Source of the DNA: an uncultured Prochlorococcus sp.
GTDB lineage: Bacteria > Cyanobacteriota > Cyanobacteriia > PCC-6307 > Cyanobiaceae
Length of the DNA stretch: 34,069 nucleotides
Direction: 5' to 3'
Assembly: GCA_902629395.1 (NCBI GenBank)
Contig: CACOQT010000011.1
Coordinates: forward strand, 1 to 34,069
Shown here: piece by piece, positions 29,065-34,069 of the stretch
How positions within the stretch are numbered: position 1 is the first letter of the stretch
How the letters are laid out: each line of letters begins with the position of its first letter
Position numbers and translations under genes: made by a program
Notes under the pieces: generated by a model
Told to the model about the DNA's origin: nothing
Seen by the model: only the letters and a program-made list of their open reading frames with translations
Database searches by the model: none

Positions 29065-29808
29065 TTACCAGTCGATTTCATTGTGTTCTAAAAATTTCAA
29101 TGCTTCGCTTGCGGCATTTTTTTCTGCTTGTTTCATTGATTTTCCCCAACCTTCAGCTATTGAAAGATTTCTAATTTGAACAGTACAAAAAAATCGTTTT
29201 GGATTGTCATGCTTTTTGTGAATTTCTATTGTTTTGTAAATGGGTATCGAAAATCCTTTACTTTGAGTAAATTCCTGAAGTGCTGATTTGTAATTTTTCT
29301 TATGTGGATCAGCTAAAATCTCTTCACTTTTATCGTTCCAGAATGGAATAAGCCACTCTTTTATTGGCTCTAAAATACACAAGCTTTCATATAAAGCACC
29401 TATTAAAGCCTCAGTTGCCTCAGCTTGTATTGTTTGCTTTGCTGATTTATCTCGAAGGGCTTTTTTACCAATAATTAATACATTTTTGATTTCTATTTTT
29501 TGACCAACTTCTTCTAGCCACTGATCGCTAACTAGATGTGAACGAAGTTCAGATCTTTCACCTACTTGCATATGAGGATATTTATTTTTTATGAAATCTG
29601 ATGCAATTAGTCTTAAAACTGCATCGCCAAGAAATTCCAGATTTTCATAATTAGTTTCACTATTTGCCGAACTATGAGTCAGAGCTTCATTAATAAATAA
29701 AATATTTTTTATTTGTTTATAACAAAATTCTTTTTGGTATTTTTTATCTATATTGAGACCTTGAATAAAATTAATTATTTCTTCTATTCTTTTATTTGAG
29801 ATCTTCAT
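29065..29808 (-). CDS. rnc: Ribonuclease III
   Basis: RNase III cuts double-stranded RNA in rRNA maturation and gene regulation. It has 247 residues. The signature YENLEFLGDAVLRLIASDF carries the catalytic acidic residues, and LTHSSANSETN and EATEALIGALYESL are other conserved nuclease-domain blocks. The C-terminal double-stranded RNA-binding domain spans YKSALQEFTQSKGFSIPIYK to AEGWGKSMKQAEKNAASEAL. It lies about 75 bases downstream of the RNase P RNA gene on the same strand, which places two RNA-processing genes together. Confidence 0.94.
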   Translation of the reverse strand: MKISNKRIEEIINFIQGLNIDKKYQKEFCYKQIKNILFINEALTHSSANSETNYENLEFLGDAVLRLIASDFIKNKYPHMQVGERSELRSHLVSDQWLEEVGQKIEIKNVLIIGKKALRDKSAKQTIQAEATEALIGALYESLCILEPIKEWLIPFWNDKSEEILADPHKKNYKSALQEFTQSKGFSIPIYKTIEIHKKHDNPKRFFCTVQIRNLSIAEGWGKSMKQAEKNAASEALKFLEHNEIDW

Positions 29809-29883
29809 AATGACTTAGAAAACATTAGTTAAGTAATAGGAAATTATATTTTTTATGTCATTTTTCTGTAATATTAATAAGGT

Positions 29884-30283
29884 GAAAGCAGGTCATAAGC
29901 CGGGTTCTGTTCATTCTTCTTTCTTGAGAATGAAAAATGGGCAATCATCTATCTGGGACTAGCGTTACCGATAGCCTCAAGCGGCTCTTCTTAGGGACAA
30001 GGTTTATGGCCATCCAGTGCCCCAGCCTTGCTCCTGGCCGGGGTTTACCTAGCCAGCACCTCTCGGTACTGCTGGTGCGCTCTTACCGCACCTTTGCACC
30101 CTTGCCGCACTTGTTGGGATTTCACCATCAAGCATTAGGCGGTGTGTTTCTGTGGCACTATCCTCACGGTTACCCGCACTGGGAATTACCCAGCAAGCCT
30201 GGCCAAATAGGAGCCCGGACTTTCCTCAATAGAATTCTCCAGCTTTTTGCTGAAGTTCAATTGCGATCACCTCCCCTGCTTTC
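29884..30283 (-). ncRNA. rnpB: RNase P RNA (type A)
   Basis: The catalytic RNA that trims tRNA 5' leaders. Read on the minus strand it has the universal GAGGAAAGTCCGGGCTCC block (near 30230-30213) and ends with ACAGAACCCGGCTTAT (near 29910-29895). The ends pair as helix P1: GAAAGCAGG (30283-30275) with CCTGCTTTC (29892-29884). This gives about 400 nucleotides, the usual type A size. A 123-codon open frame on the opposite strand is only a by-product of the conserved RNA. The gene is divergent from tRNA-Arg and precedes rnc. Confidence 0.97.
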
Positions 30284-30292
30284 AATACCATC

Positions 30293-30306
30293 ATGCCTCA
30301 AGGCAT
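30293..30306. repeat. Palindrome between rnpB and tRNA-Arg
   Basis: ATGCCT, then CA, then AGGCAT form a perfect 14-base inverted repeat, only nine bases from the mature 5' end of rnpB and 12 bases from the tRNA-Arg start. It sits in the shared promoter region of two divergent structural RNA genes. It may be an operator or a leader hairpin; this is an inference from position. Confidence 0.5.
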
Positions 30307-30318
30307 AATTAATTTCAT

Positions 30319-30392
30319 GGGGCTGTAGCTCAGTTGGATAGAGCGACGGTTTCCTAAACCGTAGGTCGTGGGTTCAAGTCCCGCCAGCCCCG
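30319..30392 (+). tRNA. tRNA-Arg (anticodon CCU)
   Basis: A complete cloverleaf of 74 bases. The acceptor stem is GGGGCTG/CAGCCCC with discriminator G. The D arm is GCTC-AGTTGGATA-GAGC. The anticodon arm is ACGGT-TTCCTAA-ACCGT, with CCT in the loop reading AGG codons. The T arm is GTGGG-TTCAAGT-CCCGC. No CCA is encoded, as is usual in cyanobacteria. Its 3' half is repeated imperfectly at 32934-32970 and appears to be the attachment site used by the neighbouring recombinase. Confidence 0.98.
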
Positions 30393-30494
30393 TTTTCAAA
30401 AATAAACTAAAACTACTGCGATAATTCCATTTGTTTTGGTTTTATGTTCGCAATATCTTATTTCTTTTGTGAGAATTTTCGCGATATTTAATCT

Positions 30495-31691
30495 ATGTTA
30501 CCCATACAAAGCGGGCAACAAATGGTCAACGCTGGTCAACGTAAACCAAAGGTCTCGGATGATGCCTTAAGTGTTGATTTGCAAGATAAGCAGCTAAAGC
30601 TACTAAACGAAAACCTTCTTCAGAGGGGGATTTTTTTCAAAGTTGTGAGGATTAGAAAATCTCTTTTTGCCAGAGGAACATTCCTTTTAATTGATGGGAC
30701 CAAGCAGAGAAAGAGAGTAAGCCTTGGTCTCAAAGCTGCAACCTTTGAAAAAGACTTTGCATTGGTTGAAGAAAGAGCAATTCAATTCCATTTGCAAATC
30801 AGAAAGCTTGGACATTTGCCAGCAAAAGATTGGTGGATGCAAAAATTTGAGCCTCAAAAACAATCCTTCAAGATTCTTGTAAAAGAGGCAGTGGTAGAGC
30901 TTGAGAAGAATTTTTGGCTTGGTAAAACAAAAACATCTGCCCAAAGTAATACTTGGAATCGTATCAATTGTGAACTGAAGAAACTTCCACCTGGTGCTGA
31001 ATTAACAGCAGATCTATTAGTTGCTCATATCCGTGAAACGCCAGAAAATTCAAATTCAAGAGTCAAAGCTTGTCAGTATTACAAACGCCTTGGAAGAGTT
31101 AATTCGATTTCAGGTCTGGAGAAAATTGATCCATTACAAGCAGTAGATTATAAGCCTGAGAAATTTGATGCTCCTGATGAAGAGCATCTTCAAGACCTGG
31201 TAGAAATACTTCGAGAGGATGAAAGGTGGGGGTGGTGCTTTGCTGCTCTTTATGTTTATGGATGTAGGCCCTCAGAGGTTTTCAGTTTGCAATTAAACAA
31301 AGATGGTACTGGGAGAGTTCTCACAATCAAAGGCAAAAATAAGCAGCCAACTTGGAGGACTTGCCTTGCACTTCCTCAGCACTGTGTGGACAGTTTGAAT
31401 CTTCAAGAGGTCAGCAGACCATGGGAGGTGCTTGAGCCCAAAGAATATGATTCAAAAAGAGCCAGAGAACTTGTGAACCAATGGGGCAAATGGTTAAGGA
31501 CTAAAAGAGGGCATATGGAATTAACTCTTTATTTGGTTAGACATAGCTGGGCGGTTAGAAGCCTTAGAAGAAATATTCAAACAAAACTAGCAGCGAAATG
31601 CATGGGAAACAGTGTTGGGGAACATGTAAAAACTTATCTTTGTTTCCAAGAGCAAAAAAATGTTGCTGAAATCGCTGCAAAATTAAGTTGA
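30495..31691 (+). CDS. Tyrosine recombinase / phage-type integrase, possibly catalytically impaired
   Basis: A 398-residue integrase. The N-terminal ~230 residues hold the DNA-binding part; the C-terminal catalytic domain has Arg258 (GCRPSEVFSL), a Lys near 281-283 (IKGKNKQPT), Arg349 (LYLVRHSWAVRS) and the candidate nucleophile Tyr381 (GEHVKTYLCF). Two usual active-site positions differ. The first His of H-x-x-R is Tyr346, a replacement seen in many cyanobacterial relatives. The His of the usual MGHS box is Asn372 (MGNS), which is unusual. KTYHRW, common in relatives as I recall them, is KTYLCF here. The frame is intact, with an ATG at 30495 about 100 bases after tRNA-Arg. A tandem GGTCAACG repeat lies at 30524-30541 within the first codons. 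It probably catalysed insertion into the tRNA. Confidence 0.88.
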   Translation: MLPIQSGQQMVNAGQRKPKVSDDALSVDLQDKQLKLLNENLLQRGIFFKVVRIRKSLFARGTFLLIDGTKQRKRVSLGLKAATFEKDFALVEERAIQFHLQIRKLGHLPAKDWWMQKFEPQKQSFKILVKEAVVELEKNFWLGKTKTSAQSNTWNRINCELKKLPPGAELTADLLVAHIRETPENSNSRVKACQYYKRLGRVNSISGLEKIDPLQAVDYKPEKFDAPDEEHLQDLVEILREDERWGWCFAALYVYGCRPSEVFSLQLNKDGTGRVLTIKGKNKQPTWRTCLALPQHCVDSLNLQEVSRPWEVLEPKEYDSKRARELVNQWGKWLRTKRGHMELTLYLVRHSWAVRSLRRNIQTKLAAKCMGNSVGEHVKTYLCFQEQKNVAEIAAKLS

Positions 31692-31825
31692 GAAATGTAA
31701 AGCTTGCAACAATGAACGTTAATTAATAATTGATTAATATTTTCTTCTGAATATTTTAAGAAGCAATAAACACAGTTTTGCATTGTTTTTCTCTACATTA
31801 CAAAATGTAAACCTAAGGTGTATCT

Positions 31826-31930
31826 GTGAGGAAACCAGGTGAAATTCTGCTGCTTTTTATGACAATGCCTTTGGCAATGCTAGGTACTTTTATTGGTTGT
31901 TTTCTTATTGCTACTTTCATTAATTTTTAA
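31826..31930 (+). CDS. Candidate 34-residue single-span membrane peptide
   Basis: A GTG at 31826 begins RKPGEILLLFMTMPLAML, continuing with GTFIGCFLIATFINF to a TAA ending at 31930. The peptide has a short positively charged N-terminus and one long hydrophobic span, as in many tiny cyanobacterial membrane proteins. An AAGG lies seven to eight bases upstream of the GTG, a good ribosome binding site in a window where these are rare. Length and codon evidence are limited, and there is no recognised family. It is the best coding candidate in the decayed interior of the tRNA-Arg element. Confidence 0.45.
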   Translation: MRKPGEILLLFMTMPLAMLGTFIGCFLIATFINF

Positions 31931-32178
31931 GTTTTGCCTTTGAGCCCTGATAAAACCATTGCCGTTATAAAAAAACAGCTAATCGTATTGATAATCCAAA
32001 CTTCGACCAATGGATTTCTTCCATAAACTATTTATTTACATGGACACTCATAAATATGTAACCGAACCACTCAAACGTTGAAGAAGATGCCAGTGGATGA
32101 AGCTGCAAGGTTGCCAGATTTAAAAAATTCAGATCTTAATATCAAAAAAGTTTTCTAAAAATAGAGCTAATCAAATTT

Positions 32179-32268
32179 TCAATTGAGATCATCACTCATT
32201 TGCAGTAATGAAGCTCCGCCAGAAATAAGCATAATTCCGAAAACTATTGCGTGATATGAAGTGAACAA
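32179..32268 (-). CDS. Possible tiny membrane peptide or gene remnant
   Basis: On the minus strand, a TTG at 32268 opens a 29-codon frame. It reads FTSYHAIVFGIMLISGG, then ASLLQMSDDLN, then TGA. It has one hydrophobic helix and a polar acidic tail, more protein-like than the surrounding frames. The frame continues upstream (KWVTG) to a TAA with no better start, so it may be a broken gene. No ribosome binding site is evident. Low confidence. Confidence 0.25.
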   Translation of the reverse strand: MFTSYHAIVFGIMLISGGASLLQMSDDLN

Positions 32269-32589
32269 ACCAGTAACCCATTTTGAATAACATTAACCAG
32301 TTTTCTAATGCTTTTGTTGTATTAAAAGTACCCTAGAAACAATAGTAAATTCTCATAATGAAGGTTTCCAAGAATGGTGTGAAGAAGTTTTGAAGGAAAA
32401 AGCTTGAATATTCCACTATTTCTGGGTCTCAAAAATAGAGTAGTCCAGCACTAATGAGATGTAGAGCTGAGGGACAGGACTTCGACAATTGGCCCCGATC
32501 CCCTGACTGGAGATTGAATGCAATAGAGTCTTGAAAACATTCACTCGATCTTGTAGGAAAAATAAAAAGTAGATTCTTAAAAATGAAGT

Positions 32590-32616
32590 TTGCTTGAAGC
32601 AAGGTTTCCCAACCTT
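32590..32616 (-). other. Two abutting hairpins, possible start of a minus-strand RNA
   Basis: TTGCTT-G-AAGCAA (32590-32602) and AAGGTT-TCCC-AACCTT (32601-32616) are perfect inverted repeats that share two bases. In minus-strand RNA the second becomes AAGGUU closed by GGGA, a GNRA tetraloop. The first becomes UUGC/GCAA around UUCAA. A minus-strand TTGACA (32649-32644), an 18-base spacer and GATAAA (32625-32620) lie just upstream. An untranslated RNA is an inference. Confidence 0.3.
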
Positions 32617-32666
32617 TGATTTATCTCTTTCTCTATCGGTACTTGTCAAGAATAATGATTTTTTCG

Positions 32667-32696
32667 TTTTTTCATCTTGAACAAGAAGTGAAAAAA
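32667..32696. repeat. Long hairpin TTTTTTCA/TGAAAAAA
   Basis: Eight base pairs (TTTTTTCA with TGAAAAAA), a two-base bulge, then four more pairs (TCTT/AAGA) around a GAAC loop. The T-run lies in the 5' arm when read in either direction, so it is not a classical terminator. It sits just outside the candidate minus-strand promoter at 32620-32649. Confidence 0.45.
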
Positions 32697-32933
32697 TGAC
32701 CGTTAGCCCAAAAGAAAATCTTTAAGTAGCGAAGCCAGCCACTGGACATCCGAGTCAGTCTTGACAGGAATCTTATGACTAAATTCGGTAATTTTAATAA
32801 TTTCCTCTAATTTCTACTTTTTTGCCTCTACTGAAGAATTGGGTTTCGGAGGAATTTGCCGGCAGTAATTGTGCCTATTTAAGAAGAGATCTTTCAGAGA
32901 TGCTGATATGACAACACTTAGTTTTGAATTTTA

Positions 32934-32970
32934 AAACCGTAGGTTGTCGGTTCTAGTCCCGCAAGCCTCT
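32934..32970 (+). repeat. Degenerate copy of the tRNA-Arg 3' half (likely distal attachment site)
   Basis: Aligned without gaps to 30356-30392, 31 of 37 bases are identical and the orientation is the same. The shared part covers the 3' side of the anticodon stem, the variable loop, T arm and acceptor 3' strand. The T stem has a C opposite C mismatch, and there is no matching D arm or 5' acceptor strand upstream, so it is not a functional tRNA. This is what an old att site at the far end of a tRNA-integrated element should look like. Confidence 0.75.
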
Positions 32971-33070
32971 TGTGAAAAGCGAATTAAAAATAAAAATATG
33001 TAGACCCAGATGTAGTGTGTGTGCAAAATCATAACTCTCTCGCTAGCGTTGGTGTAGTGAATCAGTCAAG

Positions 33071-33409
33071 ATGGCCCAGCTTCACGATCTTCGCTTACGG
33101 TTGCTTGTGCAACAGGAGAGTGAGCAAATATCTAATTCTCAACCTAGTGATTTAGATTTATCAGTTGTTCAAGCTCGATGCCTATGTTGGTTGTCGCTTT
33201 TAGCCGAGGCACATGAAGATCAATCTAATGATGCGGAAAGCAGAGGTGATACTGAACAAGCGATGGGTTGGTTCGCTGATTCAATGAGATTGCGAGATGT
33301 CATACAAGTGGTTACAAGTATTGAAATACCTTTACCTGAGAGCACTGATATAGAAAATAATGACTTTGAAGGAGACTTATTTAATGGTGAGCCCCCTAAG
33401 ACGGCCTAA
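33071..33409 (+). CDS. Conserved-type hypothetical protein, acidic
   Basis: A 112-residue acidic soluble protein I do not recognise. The N-terminal 80 residues look helical (AQLHDLRLRLLVQQESEQIS, then VVQARCLCWLSLLAEAHEDQ and GDTEQAMGWFADSMRLRDVI). This could be a helical hairpin or small bundle, followed by an acidic disordered tail. There is no signal peptide, membrane segment or metal motif. It is the first gene after the tRNA-Arg element. In a strain without the element it should follow tRNA-Arg directly. Codon use resembles core genes and the ATG is unambiguous. Confidence 0.75.
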   Translation: MAQLHDLRLRLLVQQESEQISNSQPSDLDLSVVQARCLCWLSLLAEAHEDQSNDAESRGDTEQAMGWFADSMRLRDVIQVVTSIEIPLPESTDIENNDFEGDLFNGEPPKTA

Positions 33410-33446
33410 TTAATGCAATGATGGTTGATAAGCTGCATCCTCCAAG

Positions 33447-33899
33447 GTGCCTCAAGAACCATGCCAATGTGCAGATTGCCTGAGATTTTACAGGGAACAT
33501 GACCGTTTAATCAGAGAGTTTCCTTCACTGCGTCAACAACAAGAAGTAAATTGGGCTGCACTTCAATCTTTTAGAACTTTATGTGGACGTGTTTTAGAAG
33601 ATTTGCAAAAGAAATTGAATTCAAATTCATACAATCAATTTGAAAACAACTGTCAAACTGGAATTATTGATAAAAAAGAAAATTCTATTACACAAGTGAT
33701 ATCTGATCTGGAAAATATAAATGCACACCTTTATTCTATTGAGGCTTTAATGGAGAGAATATTTGATGTCAAGGTTCCTGAAGAAGTTGAAAATATATTC
33801 AGAGAAGTAGCCGGTGAGATTGCACCAGATCCATTGAATCTTGATCGTTTAAGATTGAACAGATTATTACATCAAACCCCTGATTTACCTGATAAATAG
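33447..33899 (+). CDS. Hypothetical protein with Cys-rich N-terminus and helical body
   Basis: A 150-residue protein starting at a GTG (33447, AAGG overlapping just upstream); the ATGs at 33413, 33418 and 33421 are out of frame. The N-terminus has Cys6, Cys8 and Cys11 (PCQCADCLRFYREH), with a further Cys46, a possible Zn or Fe-S site. The remainder is predicted helical and probably coiled coil (ALQSFRTLCGRVLEDLQKKL; VISDLENINAHLYSIEALME), ending in NLDRLRLNRLLHQTPDLP. Function unknown. It lies 37 bases after the preceding hypothetical gene in the same direction, so the two probably form an operon. glgP converges on it. Confidence 0.75.
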   Translation: MPQEPCQCADCLRFYREHDRLIREFPSLRQQQEVNWAALQSFRTLCGRVLEDLQKKLNSNSYNQFENNCQTGIIDKKENSITQVISDLENINAHLYSIEALMERIFDVKVPEEVENIFREVAGEIAPDPLNLDRLRLNRLLHQTPDLPDK

Positions 33900-33903
33900 A
33901 AAT

Positions 33904-34069
33904 TTATTTCTCACAAGTTATTTCTACAGGTAATGGTTTAACTTTCCATATTGATTGACAATATTCTCTGATTGATCTGTCTGATGAGAAAAAACCAGAT
34001 CTTGCTGTATTTAAAAGAGCCATGCGGTTCCATTTTTTACTTTTTTTCCATGCTTTACTAACCTCATCC
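33904..34069 (-). CDS. glgP: Glycogen phosphorylase, C-terminal end (partial)
   Basis: Only the last ~55 codons are inside the window, reading minus from the edge to a TAA at 33906-33904. The translated segment includes AWKKSKKWNRMALLNTARSG, FFSSDRSIREYCQSIW and KVKPLPVEI. The block W-x-R-M-x-L-x-N-T-A-x-S-G-x-F-S-S-D-R-x-I-x-x-Y is the conserved C-terminus of glycogen/starch phosphorylases, which release glucose-1-phosphate from storage glucan. The pyridoxal phosphate site would be upstream, outside the window. Confidence 0.9.
   Translation of the reverse strand, partial: DEVSKAWKKSKKWNRMALLNTARSGFFSSDRSIREYCQSIWKVKPLPVEITCEK

Larger units (their letters stand above)
30356..32970 (+). mobile_element. 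Degenerate integrated element at tRNA-Arg (island remnant, ~2.6 kb)
   Basis: The element is bounded on the left by the 3' half of tRNA-Arg and on the right by an imperfect direct repeat of that half. It contains a tyrosine recombinase next to the tRNA and otherwise almost no coding capacity. This is the arrangement of tRNA-targeted integrative elements. In Prochlorococcus the closest known class is the tycheposons, which use tRNA genes and tyrosine recombinases. The cargo here appears lost or decayed. The boundaries are inferred from the repeat, which has diverged (6 of 37 mismatches). Confidence 0.65.
31931..33070. other. Gene-poor stretch (decayed interior and right flank of tRNA-Arg element)
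   Basis: More than 1.1 kb without a convincing protein gene, striking in a genome with spaces usually under 100 bases. It holds only fragments. These are a minus-strand hydrophobic frame at 32179-32268, and a 26-codon frame at 32454-32534 (contains DFDNWPRSPDWRLNAIES). There are also hairpins at 32590-32616 and 32667-32696, and the tRNA-like repeat at 32934-32970. A 77-codon minus-strand frame at 32416-32649 begins at a TTG that coincides with a -35-like TTGACA. Its composition (basic, no hydrophobic pattern) looks accidental. Confidence 0.7.

Noticed and set aside
29937-30308. 123-codon plus-strand frame
   Set aside because: It is antisense to the RNase P RNA; the sequence conservation belongs to the RNA and the protein looks like translated structure.
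32416-32649. 77-codon minus-strand frame in the gene-poor stretch
   Set aside because: TTG start coincides with a promoter-like TTGACA, there is no ribosome binding site, and the composition shows no protein-like pattern.
32900-32970. A second complete tRNA gene
   Set aside because: Only the 3' half resembles a tRNA; the 5' acceptor strand and D arm are missing and the T stem has a C-C mismatch.

Overview
The window looks like a piece of a Prochlorococcus chromosome. This is an inference from AT-rich, densely packed coding, a cyanobacterial photosystem I gene (psaC), an NDH-1 ferredoxin-side subunit (NdhS), a group 2 sigma factor, an RpaB/Ycf27-like response regulator and very short intergenic spaces. 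The exact clade cannot be fixed by eye; a low-light type is plausible.

Layout. 1-2371: the end of an MgtE magnesium transporter, a group 2 sigma-70 factor, and a convergent alpha/beta hydrolase. 2372-4490: an AT-rich accessory gene fusing TPR repeats to a sulfotransferase domain, with its own recognisable promoter. 4553-18861: a long, mostly housekeeping stretch with MutY (carrying an intact Nudix box), a PfkB sugar kinase, TsaE, AhcY, a DedA protein, SSB, the mreBCD cell-shape operon, an OmpR-type regulator, LysS, SmpB, RuvB, a secreted TPR protein, an M20 amidohydrolase and two small conserved proteins. 18925-20467: a TPP riboswitch and the thiC gene it should control. 20520-24085: transketolase, FabF and acyl carrier protein on the minus strand. 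24282-26496: psaC and glmS. 26772-29808: the sugar-nucleotide enzyme ManC, RimM, NdhS and RNase III.

29884-33070 is the most unusual part. The RNase P RNA gene (minus strand) lies head to head with tRNA-Arg(CCU). A tyrosine recombinase follows the tRNA, then about 1.4 kb with almost no coding capacity. A degenerate 37-base copy of the tRNA 3' half (31 of 37 identical, same orientation) lies at 32934-32970. I read this as a small, old integrated element at a tRNA gene, comparable in architecture to the tRNA-targeted tycheposons and genomic islands known in Prochlorococcus, with its cargo decayed. The recombinase has atypical residues at two of its usual catalytic positions. The decayed interior holds a 34-residue candidate membrane peptide with a good ribosome binding site, and hairpins downstream of a possible minus-strand promoter.

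33071-34069: two uncharacterised proteins, one with a Cys-rich N-terminus, and the C-terminus of glycogen phosphorylase. Most of the window is ordinary core genome. The tRNA-Arg element, the TPR-sulfotransferase and the MutY-Nudix fusion are the parts that deserve a second look.
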